A stretch of DNA of 39,817 nt from an uncultured Lachnospiraceae bacterium (GTDB taxonomy: Bacteria; Bacillota; Clostridia; Lachnospirales; Lachnospiraceae), in the NCBI GenBank assembly GCA_910583615.1, contig CAJTXP010000004.1, forward strand, positions 115,883-155,699, read 5' to 3'. Each line of letters starts with the position of its first letter. Position 1 is the stretch's first letter. The notes beneath the pieces were generated by a model. The model did no database searches. It was given only the letters and a program-made list of their open reading frames with translations, and was not told where the DNA came from. The translations under genes and the position numbers were made by a program. This document shows positions 25,345-32,873 of this stretch, one piece after another.

Positions 25345-26670
25345 TTACATCCGGTACAGATACTGGCTGATCTCCCATTCTGTTACCTGAGCCAGATAAC
25401 TTTTCCATTCTTCCCGCTTCGCCCTGCCATAGACGGACACATACGCTTCTCCCAGCACATCCCGAAGAAGCGGATCCTGATGCATGGCTTCCAGCGCCTT
25501 TCCAAGGTTTTCCGGAAGGGTCTGGATCCCCCGTTCCTGTTTTTCCTCGCAGGACATTTTCCGGATATCTTCTTTCAGTTCCGCAGGCGCTTCCAGTCCT
25601 TTTTGAATCCCATACAGCCCGGCTTCCAGACAGAGTGCAAAAGCCAGATATGGATTGGAAGCAGCATCCGGACTGCGCAGCTCCAGGTCTACCGAACCGT
25701 TTCTTTTTCTGCATACCCGGATCAATGCGTTCCTCTGCATATGGGACCAGGTTACGTCCGACGGCGCTTCAAAACCCGGAACCAGACGTTTATAAGAATT
25801 GACCAGCGGATTTAAAATTGCCGTCATGCCGGAAATATGCTGGAAAATGCCTGCTATAAACGCTTCTCCCGCACGGCTGATCTCTCCGTTTTCATCTGTA
25901 AACACATTTTTCCCATCCTTGATCAGACGCATGTTCAGATGCATACCGGAACCGTTGATTTCTTTTCTTGGTTTCGGCATAAAAGTCGCATGCAGCCCAT
26001 ATCTTTTTGCAATCGTCCGCACCGTCATCTTAAAAGTCATCAGTTTGTCCGCCGTGCCAAGCGCATCTTCAAACGAAAAATCTATTTCGTGCTGGGCGGG
26101 AGCGATCTCGTGGTGGGAGGACTCTATCTCATATCCCATCTTTTCCAGCGTCAGAATAATATCCCGCCTTGTGTTTTCTCCCAGGTCGACCGGCGAAGTA
26201 TCCAGATATCCGGCCTTCTCATGCGTCAGCGTAGTTGCCAGACCGTTATCATCCGTGTGAAACAGGAAAAACTCACACTCCGGATTTACCTGAAACGCAT
26301 ATCCCATAGCCGCCGCCTTTTCCAGAGATTTTTTCAGAATCCAGCGGGGACTGAATTCATATTCGCTCCCGTCCTCCCGGCAGATGTCACACAGGAAACG
26401 TGCAACCTTCCCATTCTGCGGCCGCCATGGAAGGATCGCAAAAGTATCCAGATCCGGTTTCAGATACAGATATTCTTCTGCTCCGTTTGCAAATCCGTCC
26501 AGAGACGCACAGTCTATGGTACAGTTATTTTCCAGCACCTTCATCAAACGGCTGGCCGGTACCGCAATATTCTTAAATCCCCCGAACATATCGGTAAACT
26601 GCAGCCGGATAAATTCTACGCCTTCCTCCTCCATCTTCTGCAGAATCTCCGTTTTGCCATACTTGTTCAT
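25345..26670 (-). CDS. glnA: Glutamine synthetase type I
   Basis: GlnA makes glutamine from glutamate, ammonia and ATP. The 441-residue length is that of the Bacillota GSI-alpha class, which lacks the adenylylation loop. Signature pieces are RLQFTDMFGG, the metal site NPECEFFLF, SHHEIAPAQHEIDF, the ATP-site MPKPRKEINGSGMHLN, and RNALIRV with the catalytic region NGSVDLELRSPDAASNPYLAFA. AAGGAG precedes the ATG. Transcription starts from a near-perfect promoter (26785-26813) and passes a terminator with an overlapping hexaloop hairpin, so it is probably controlled by antitermination through the ANTAR protein encoded next. Confidence 0.96.
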   Translation of the reverse strand: MNKYGKTEILQKMEEEGVEFIRLQFTDMFGGFKNIAVPASRLMKVLENNCTIDCASLDGFANGAEEYLYLKPDLDTFAILPWRPQNGKVARFLCDICREDGSEYEFSPRWILKKSLEKAAAMGYAFQVNPECEFFLFHTDDNGLATTLTHEKAGYLDTSPVDLGENTRRDIILTLEKMGYEIESSHHEIAPAQHEIDFSFEDALGTADKLMTFKMTVRTIAKRYGLHATFMPKPRKEINGSGMHLNMRLIKDGKNVFTDENGEISRAGEAFIAGIFQHISGMTAILNPLVNSYKRLVPGFEAPSDVTWSHMQRNALIRVCRKRNGSVDLELRSPDAASNPYLAFALCLEAGLYGIQKGLEAPAELKEDIRKMSCEEKQERGIQTLPENLGKALEAMHQDPLLRDVLGEAYVSVYGRAKREEWKSYLAQVTEWEISQYLYRM

Positions 26671-26705
26671 ATCTCATTCTCCTTATCTCTCTTTTTCCTT
26701 TCCAT
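26667..26705 (-). CDS. Possible 12-residue leader ORF overlapping the glnA start
   Basis: Downstream of the glnA leader terminator an ATG at 26705, preceded by GGAAAGGG, opens a short frame reading MERKKRDKENEI. Its stop TGA overlaps the glnA ATG as ATGA. It contains the glnA ribosome binding site. It could serve translational coupling, or be chance in a purine-rich leader. No conservation evidence is available. Confidence 0.25.
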   Translation of the reverse strand: MERKKRDKENEI

Positions 26706-26720
26706 GTAACCCTTTCCAAA

Positions 26721-26774
26721 AACCAAAAAGGGCACTTTATCCGGATATCTTCCGAATAAAGACGCCCTTGTCCT
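26721..26774 (-). promoter_or_regulatory. glnA leader: ANTAR-like hexaloop hairpin overlapping an intrinsic terminator
   Basis: On the minus strand the transcript should begin near 26778. First comes a hairpin AGGAC/GTCTT (26759-26774) with loop AAGGGC, a hexaloop with A at position 1 and G at position 4, the rule known for ANTAR targets. Its 3' side is shared with the 5' arm of a terminator. GGGCGTCTTTATTCGGA (26751-26767) pairs with TCCGGATAAAGTGCCC (26730-26745), with one bulge and two G-U type pairs. TTTTTGGTTTTTGG follows. The two folds exclude each other. Only one hexaloop is visible, while classical ANTAR targets have two. Confidence 0.65.
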
Positions 26775-26784
26775 GTCTGTCTGT

Positions 26785-26813
26785 ATTATAACAATCGCAG
26801 CGTCTGCTGTCAA
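26785..26813 (-). promoter_or_regulatory. Consensus sigma-A promoter of glnA
   Basis: TTGACA (26808-26813) and TATAAT (26785-26790) on the minus strand are both perfect and 17 bases apart, in the gap after carB. Such a strong promoter followed at once by a terminator fits control at the antitermination step rather than at initiation. Confidence 0.88.
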
Positions 26814-26831
26814 TATGTCCGATTCCGGATT

Positions 26832-29800
26832 TTAAAAAGCGGCAATATCAACCAGCGTCAGCTGCCCTGCATCTGCATTTTCCAGACTCGTCGCCAGTGC
26901 AGCCGCCGTATCAATGGCGGTCAGCACATTAACTCCTGTCTCTATGGCGTTCCTTCGGATGATGAATCCGTCTCCCGTGTGCTCTGACCCCTGATGAGGA
27001 GTATCGATCACAAGGTCGATTTCATGTCCAAGGATCAGATCCAGAAGCGTGGGGGACTCCTGCTCCAGCTTGTTCACCTGATGCGACATGACTCCGGCCG
27101 TCTTCAGCGCTCTGTGGGTTCCCTTTGTCGCATATATTTTATAACCGAGCTTTTCGAATCTTTTCCCGATCTCCACAGCCTCTTTTTTATCCTCTTCTCT
27201 CACGGAAATGATCATGTTTTTGTATTTGGGAAGGCGGATGCCTGCGCCCAGGAACGCTTTATAAAGGGCCTCCTCAAAACGCCGGGAAATGCCGAGGCAT
27301 TCTCCGGTTGACTTCATCTCCGGTCCAAGACTGACATCGGCGCCCCGTATTTTCTCAAAAGAAAAAACCGGCATCTTCACTGCAAAAAAATCCGACTCCG
27401 GCCAGAGTCCCGGCGCGTAACCCAGATCTTTTAATTTCTTTCCGGTTATAGCCTGCACTGCCAGCGGTACAATCGGAACGCCTGTCACTTTGCTGATATA
27501 AGGAACCGTTCGGCTGGACCTTGGATTGACTTCGATCACATACACTTCTTCCCCGCATACGATAAACTGAATGTTAATCAATCCAATGACATGAAGAGAA
27601 CGCGCCAGCCTCTTTGTATAATCTGTAATGATCTCTTTTGTTTTTTCGGAAAGGCTTCTTGCCGGATATACAGACACGCTGTCGCCGGAGTGAATGCCCG
27701 CCCGTTCAATATGCTCCATGATGCCGGGAATCAGAATGTCTTCTCCGTCACAGACGGCGTCTACTTCCACTTCCTTTCCCAGCAGGTATTTATCCACGAG
27801 GATCGGATGTTCCTGTGCGATCTGATTGATGATTCCCATGAACACGTCTATATCGTGATCGTTGACCGCAATCTGCATCCCCTGTCCCCCAAGGACATAA
27901 GAGGGTCTTACCAGAACCGGATACCCAAGACTGTGCGCTGCATTTTTTGCCTCTTCTGCCGTATATACCGTCTTTCCCTCCGGTCTTGGAATCCTGCATG
28001 TCTCGAGAATTTCGTCAAAAAGTTCCCGGTCTTCTGCAGCGTCCACATTTTCAGGGGCGGTTCCAAGCACGGGGACTCCCATTTTTCCCAGCGCTTCCGC
28101 CAGCTTAATCGCTGTCTGCCCGCCAAACTGGACCACTGCGCCATCCGGTTTTTCCATGTCAACAACATGTTCCACATCCTCCGGAGTCAGCGGTTCGAAA
28201 TACAGTTTGTCCGCAATGTCAAAATCCGTGCTGACCGTTTCCGGATTATTGTTGATGATAATCGTTTCATACCCTTCTTTTTTGAACGCCCAGGTGCAGT
28301 GCACGGAACAAAAATCAAATTCAATTCCCTGGCCAATGCGGATGGGACCGGAGCCCAGGATCAGGACCTTCTTCCTGTCAGCCGTTTTCTGCACTTCGTT
28401 TTCGCCGCCGAAGACCGAATAATAATAAGGGGTTCTGGCTTCAAACTCCGCCGCGCAGGTATCTACCATCCGATAGACCGCCTTGATACCGTACTGCTCC
28501 CGCAGAGCGTGAATCTGCGCTTCTGTCCTGCCTGTCAGATCTGCGATGACACAGTCCGGAAATTCCATGCGTTTGGCTTCCACAAGTAGCTCCGGAGTAA
28601 GCGGGGCACGCTTCAGCGTCTGCTCCATCTCCACAAGCCTGGCGATTTTATCGATAAACCATGCGTCAATCTTTGTGATCTCATGAATCCTCTCACTGGA
28701 AATATTCCGCCTGAGCGCTTCCGCAATCTTCCAGATCCGCCGGTCATCCACAATTGTCAGTTCATGAAGCAGAGCTTCTTCTGAAAACTGAGAATAGTCA
28801 AAGGCCATCAGACTGTTCACATGCTGTTCCAGTGACCGGATCGCCTTCATCAGCGCTCCCTCGAAATTATCACAGATGCTCATAACCTCTCCGGTCGCTT
28901 TCATCTGCGTAGTCAGCGTATGTTTCGCACGGATGAATTTGTCGAAAGGAAGTCTCGGAATCTTGACCACACAGTAATCCAGCATCGGTTCAAAGCTTGC
29001 ATACGTTTTCTGCGTGACCGCATTTCTGATCTCATCCAGAGTATATCCAAGCGCGATCTTGGCCGCCACTTTTGCAATCGGATATCCGGTCGCCTTGGAT
29101 GCCAGTGCAGAAGACCGGCTGACCCGGGGATTGACTTCAATCACGCAGTATTCGAAAGAATCCGGATTCAGAGCATACTGCACGTTGCAGCCTCCTGTAA
29201 TCTTCAGTTCGTTGATGATGCGAAAGGCAGAAGTCCGAAGCATCTGATATTCTCTGTCGCCCAGTGTCTGGGACGGCGCCACGACGATGCTGTCGCCTGT
29301 ATGAACGCCGACCGGATCAATGTTTTCCATATTGCATACCGTGATACAGCTTCCGTTGCTGTCACGCATCACTTCGTATTCAATCTCTTTCCAGCCGGCA
29401 ATACACCGTTCCACCAGCACCTGGTGGGTACGGGAAAGGCGGAGGCCGTTTTCCAGAATCTGAATCAGCTGTTCTCTGTCATGGGCAATTCCTCCGCCGC
29501 TTCCGCCAAGCGTATAAGCCGGCCGAAGTACGACCGGATAGCCGATGCTTTCTGCAAAGTCAAGACCGTCTTTTGTATTCTCCACCACAATCGAGGGGGA
29601 ACAGGGTTCTCCGATTTTTTCCATGGCAGTCTTGAATGCCAGCCGGTCTTCTGCCTTTTTGATGGTCTCAGACGTCGTTCCGATCAGATGCACCTGATGA
29701 TCGCGCAGAAATCTGTTCTCTTCCAGTTCCATCGCCAGATTCAGAGCAGCCTGGCCGCCCAAAGTAGGAAGAATGCTGTCCGGACGCTCTTTTTGAATCA

Positions 29801-30029
29801 GCTGCTCCACTACTTCTGCAGTCAAGGGTTCAATATATACATGGTCCGCAATATCCTTGTCGGTCATGATCGTAGCCGGATTCGAATTCAGCAGCACAAC
29901 TTCGATTCCCTCTTCTTTTAAAGACCGGCAGGCCTGCGTGCCTGCATAGTCAAATTCCGCAGCCTGACCGATTACGATCGGGCCGGAGCCTATCACCAGT
30001 ACTTTTTGAATCGATTGATTTCTTGGCAT
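26832..30029 (-). CDS. carB: Carbamoyl-phosphate synthase large subunit
   Basis: CarB makes carbamoyl phosphate from bicarbonate, ATP and ammonia passed from CarA, feeding arginine and pyrimidine synthesis. The 1065 residues show the duplicated ATP-grasp organisation. The first half starts VLVIGSGPIVIGQAAEFDYAGTQA and the second half LILGSGPIRIGQGIEFDF (near residue 560). Each half has a glycine-rich loop (LGGSGGGIA, LGGQGMQIA) and an EVNPR motif. The C-terminal MGS-like allosteric domain (about 935-1065) ends the protein. Its ATG overlaps the carA stop as TAATG, which keeps the subunits balanced. No pyr or arg genes are in the window. Confidence 0.97.
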   Translation of the reverse strand: MPRNQSIQKVLVIGSGPIVIGQAAEFDYAGTQACRSLKEEGIEVVLLNSNPATIMTDKDIADHVYIEPLTAEVVEQLIQKERPDSILPTLGGQAALNLAMELEENRFLRDHQVHLIGTTSETIKKAEDRLAFKTAMEKIGEPCSPSIVVENTKDGLDFAESIGYPVVLRPAYTLGGSGGGIAHDREQLIQILENGLRLSRTHQVLVERCIAGWKEIEYEVMRDSNGSCITVCNMENIDPVGVHTGDSIVVAPSQTLGDREYQMLRTSAFRIINELKITGGCNVQYALNPDSFEYCVIEVNPRVSRSSALASKATGYPIAKVAAKIALGYTLDEIRNAVTQKTYASFEPMLDYCVVKIPRLPFDKFIRAKHTLTTQMKATGEVMSICDNFEGALMKAIRSLEQHVNSLMAFDYSQFSEEALLHELTIVDDRRIWKIAEALRRNISSERIHEITKIDAWFIDKIARLVEMEQTLKRAPLTPELLVEAKRMEFPDCVIADLTGRTEAQIHALREQYGIKAVYRMVDTCAAEFEARTPYYYSVFGGENEVQKTADRKKVLILGSGPIRIGQGIEFDFCSVHCTWAFKKEGYETIIINNNPETVSTDFDIADKLYFEPLTPEDVEHVVDMEKPDGAVVQFGGQTAIKLAEALGKMGVPVLGTAPENVDAAEDRELFDEILETCRIPRPEGKTVYTAEEAKNAAHSLGYPVLVRPSYVLGGQGMQIAVNDHDIDVFMGIINQIAQEHPILVDKYLLGKEVEVDAVCDGEDILIPGIMEHIERAGIHSGDSVSVYPARSLSEKTKEIITDYTKRLARSLHVIGLINIQFIVCGEEVYVIEVNPRSSRTVPYISKVTGVPIVPLAVQAITGKKLKDLGYAPGLWPESDFFAVKMPVFSFEKIRGADVSLGPEMKSTGECLGISRRFEEALYKAFLGAGIRLPKYKNMIISVREEDKKEAVEIGKRFEKLGYKIYATKGTHRALKTAGVMSHQVNKLEQESPTLLDLILGHEIDLVIDTPHQGSEHTGDGFIIRRNAIETGVNVLTAIDTAAALATSLENADAGQLTLVDIAAF

Positions 30030-31099
30030 TATCTCACTCCTCTCATCACATTAAGAAAACGTTCAAACAGCCACGCAAGGTCCTGCGGTCCGGGACTTGC
30101 CTCCGGATGAAACTGTACGGTAAAGATCTTTTTGCCTGTATAAACAAGTCCTTCGTTGGTTCCGTCATTGACATTGACAAACGCCTCTTTTGCTATGGCC
30201 GGGTCCATGCTTTCTGCGTCCACCGCATATCCATGATTCTGTGAAGAGATATAAACGCGCTGATCGCTCAGATCCTTTACCGGATGGTTCCCGCCTCTGT
30301 GTCCGTATTTTAACCGGTAAGTCTTCGCTCCGTTGGCCAGCGCCATGAGCTGATGTCCGAGACAGATTGCGAAAATCGGAATATCCGAAGCATAAAGTTT
30401 TTTGGTTTCCTGAATAATCGCTGTGCAGGAGGACGGGTCTCCCGGGCCGTTGGACAGCATGATGCCGTCCGGCCTGGAAGCAAGAATCCGGTCTGCAGGC
30501 GTGCCCGCCGGATAGACCGTCACCTGGCATCCCCGCCGGTTCAAAGAAACGGCGATATGATCTTTCGCCCCAAGGTCCAGCAGAGCGACTTTAGGTCCTT
30601 CTCCTTGCAGCGTATATGCTTCCTGGCAGGTCGTCTCCATAACCACGTCTCCAACGGTATATTTTTCCAGTTCCGGAAGAATACCTTGCAGATCATGGGG
30701 TTCCTTCGTAGTAATCAGGCCGTTCATGGTCCCCTTTTCTCTCAAAAGCTTTGTCAGAGTCCGTGTATCAACTCCCTCAATCCCTGTGATGCCTTCTCTC
30801 TCCAGCAGTTCCTGCAACGCGCCTTCACACCTGAAATTGCTCGGCGTTCTTGAAAGCTCCTTTACGATCAGTCCTCTGGCCCATATTCTCCTGGATTCCC
30901 TGTCCGGCGTAATGCCATAATTGCCGATCAGAGGATAGGTCATAACCACCGACTGCCCCGCATAGGACGGATCCGTCAGTATTTCCAGATAACCGGTCAT
31001 GGATGTATTGAATACGATTTCGCTGACCGCGTCTTTTCCGGTTCCGATGCTTTTCCCGGTAAATACCGTACCGTCTTCCAGAATGAGAAATGCCTTCAT
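30029..31099 (-). CDS. carA: Carbamoyl-phosphate synthase small subunit (glutaminase)
   Basis: CarA hydrolyses glutamine and channels ammonia to CarB. The 356 residues have the N-terminal CPSase domain (MKAFLILEDGTVFTG, then MTGYLEILTDPSYAGQ). A class I glutamine amidotransferase domain follows, with nucleophile Cys246 (FAICLGHQ) and the His331/Glu333 pair (FHPEASPGP). I start at 31099 with AGGTGG upstream. The longer frame would overlap asnB. The gap to asnB is 25 bases without a promoter, so asnB, carA and carB appear to form one operon. Confidence 0.96.
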   Translation of the reverse strand: MKAFLILEDGTVFTGKSIGTGKDAVSEIVFNTSMTGYLEILTDPSYAGQSVVMTYPLIGNYGITPDRESRRIWARGLIVKELSRTPSNFRCEGALQELLEREGITGIEGVDTRTLTKLLREKGTMNGLITTKEPHDLQGILPELEKYTVGDVVMETTCQEAYTLQGEGPKVALLDLGAKDHIAVSLNRRGCQVTVYPAGTPADRILASRPDGIMLSNGPGDPSSCTAIIQETKKLYASDIPIFAICLGHQLMALANGAKTYRLKYGHRGGNHPVKDLSDQRVYISSQNHGYAVDAESMDPAIAKEAFVNVNDGTNEGLVYTGKKIFTVQFHPEASPGPQDLAWLFERFLNVMRGVR

Positions 31100-31124
31100 A
31101 TGTCCACCTGCTTTCTTCTTTTGA

Positions 31125-32705
31125 TTATTTCCCGCTTGCCCCGTAGTTTGACAGAACACGCGCGGAAGGGTCATCTACATTACAGCCTTCCCACTCTTTG
31201 TTCGGCATCCAGAAATCAACAATCATCTCACTTAGTCCCGGATAATATTCTTCAAAAATCTCCCGGTAGAGCAGAGACTCCTTCGTAAAGGGACGTGCAT
31301 GGGAATAGTTCCGGCGTTTCGTTTCATATTCTTCCTCTGTATAATAACTGTCTGCATATTCTTTCAGATAGTCCACCATGGAGTGTCCGACCGCATCTGA
31401 AAAGGCGGCTTTTTCGCGCCACAGAATCTCCTCCGGAAGATAATCTCCGTCTTCAAAAGCATGCCGAAGCAGATATTTTCCTTTTTGATAAACATTCATC
31501 TTCTTCCCGGGATCGACGGACATCACATAGCGCACAAAATCCAGATCACCGAACGGAACCCTTGCTTCCAGAGAGTTGACCGATATGCAGCGATCTGCCC
31601 GAAGCACATCATACATATGTAATTCCCGGATCCTTTTTTCCGATTCTTTTTGAAATTCTTCTGCAGATGGCGCGAAATCCGTGTATTTATAACCGAACAG
31701 CTCATCCGAAATCTCCCCGGTCAGTATAACGCGGATATCCGTCCGTTCATGAATGGCTTTACAGACAAGATACATTCCGATACTTGCTCGAATCGTGGTA
31801 ATATCAAAGGTGCCAAGAAGCTCTATGACGCTGCGGAGCGCATCCAGCACATCCTCTTTCGTGATAATGACTTCTGTATGGTCGCTTCCTATATAATCCG
31901 CCACCTGTTTTGCATATTTCAGATCAATGGCGTCTTCACTCATGCCGATTGCAAAGGTCCGGATTGCTTCACGGCTTTTCTTTGCCGCCACGGAGCAGAC
32001 AAGGGAAGAATCCAGACCGCCCGACAGCAGAAACCCGACTTTGGCGTCCGCTACCAGCCTCTTCTCAATCCCTGCCGTCAGTTTCTCCCGGATCTTCCTG
32101 CACACAGTCTCCAGGTCATCCTGACATACCGTATCCACCTTCGCAATATCACAGTAGCAGATGAACGCTCCATCCTTATAATAATGTCCCGGCGGAAACG
32201 GCATGATCCGGCCGCACAGCCCCACAAGGTTTTTCGCCTCGCTGGCAAACACGATTACGCCTTCCGGATCGTATCCATAATAGAGGGGACGGATCCCGAT
32301 GGGATCCCTTGCCGCTATGTATTCCTGTGTCTTCCCGTCGTAGATGATGCACGCAAATTCCGCGTCCAGCATGCGGAACATATCCGTACCGTATTCCTCA
32401 TACAGCGGCAGCAGAATCTCGCAGTCCGAATCGCTTTTGAATGTATATTTATGTAAAAGGGACTGTCTCAGCTTCTCAAACCCGTAGATCTCTCCGTTAC
32501 ACACCACATAATTGCCGTTCAGGGCAAAAGGCTGCATACCGGATGGGGTAAGCCCCATGATCGCAAGCCTGTGAAATCCAAGAATCCCTTTCCCGGTATC
32601 CACGATCCGGCTGTCATCCGGTCCTCTGGAAATCGTCCTCTGGAAACCCTTCTGAAACGTTTCCATCGCAGCGCTGCTGCCGCAGTATCCCATAATCGAA
32701 CACAT
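31125..32705 (-). CDS. asnB: Asparagine synthase (glutamine-hydrolysing)
   Basis: AsnB makes asparagine from aspartate, glutamine and ATP. The start at 32705 is fixed by function. The mature protein must begin with the nucleophilic Cys, and this ATG gives Met-Cys (MCSIMGYCG), with GGAGGAG upstream. The glutaminase domain (about 1-200) includes RGPDD, GFHRLAIMG and CNGEIYG. The synthetase domain carries the PP-loop SGGLDSS (228-234), FAIGMSEDAID and GEISDELFGY. Length is 526 residues. It is the first gene of the asnB-carA-carB operon and follows a leader with a hexaloop hairpin and terminator like that of glnA. All three products consume glutamine or depend on it. Confidence 0.95.
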   Translation of the reverse strand: MCSIMGYCGSSAAMETFQKGFQRTISRGPDDSRIVDTGKGILGFHRLAIMGLTPSGMQPFALNGNYVVCNGEIYGFEKLRQSLLHKYTFKSDSDCEILLPLYEEYGTDMFRMLDAEFACIIYDGKTQEYIAARDPIGIRPLYYGYDPEGVIVFASEAKNLVGLCGRIMPFPPGHYYKDGAFICYCDIAKVDTVCQDDLETVCRKIREKLTAGIEKRLVADAKVGFLLSGGLDSSLVCSVAAKKSREAIRTFAIGMSEDAIDLKYAKQVADYIGSDHTEVIITKEDVLDALRSVIELLGTFDITTIRASIGMYLVCKAIHERTDIRVILTGEISDELFGYKYTDFAPSAEEFQKESEKRIRELHMYDVLRADRCISVNSLEARVPFGDLDFVRYVMSVDPGKKMNVYQKGKYLLRHAFEDGDYLPEEILWREKAAFSDAVGHSMVDYLKEYADSYYTEEEYETKRRNYSHARPFTKESLLYREIFEEYYPGLSEMIVDFWMPNKEWEGCNVDDPSARVLSNYGASGK

Positions 32706-32756
32706 AATATAGCTCCTCCGTATCATCAAATTTTCCGTCATTTTCGTCCGTCAGAC

Positions 32757-32811
32757 ACAAAAAAAGACACCTTCCACGTAAATATACATGGAAGACGCCT
32801 TTGTCTGTTCC
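32757..32811 (-). promoter_or_regulatory. asnB leader: ANTAR-like hexaloop hairpin overlapping an intrinsic terminator
   Basis: The transcript should begin near 32811. It opens with a hairpin AGAC/GTCT extended by GGA/TCC across a two-base bulge (32790-32811). The loop is AAAGGC, again A at position 1 and G at position 4. The 3' side also forms the 5' arm of a terminator. GGCGTCTTCCATGTA (32785-32799) pairs with TACGTGGAAGGTGTC (32766-32780) through four G-U pairs, followed by seven U. The segment ACAAAGGCGTCTT here matches ACAAGGGCGTCTT in the glnA leader, apart from one base. Confidence 0.68.
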
Positions 32812-32818
32812 GTTTTGC

Positions 32819-32847
32819 ATTGTACGCCAGCCGGCATCATTTGTCAA
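32819..32847 (-). promoter_or_regulatory. Sigma-A promoter of asnB-carA-carB
   Basis: On the minus strand TTGACA (32842-32847) and TACAAT (32819-32824) are 17 bases apart. The -35 box begins 27 bases after the ABC permease stop, and the leader terminator downstream would also stop read-through from that gene. Confidence 0.85.
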
Positions 32848-32873
32848 GTCTCTGGCAAAATTTTTCTGATGTC

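Noticed and set aside
26721..26813. T-box or glutamine riboswitch in the glnA leader
   Set aside because: The leader is only about 108 bases with one hairpin system and no T-box sequence or known glutamine aptamer layout.
28920..29921. Plus-strand frames of over 300 codons opposite carB (also 27591-28589)
   Set aside because: They lie wholly within the well-supported carB gene and show no family motifs.
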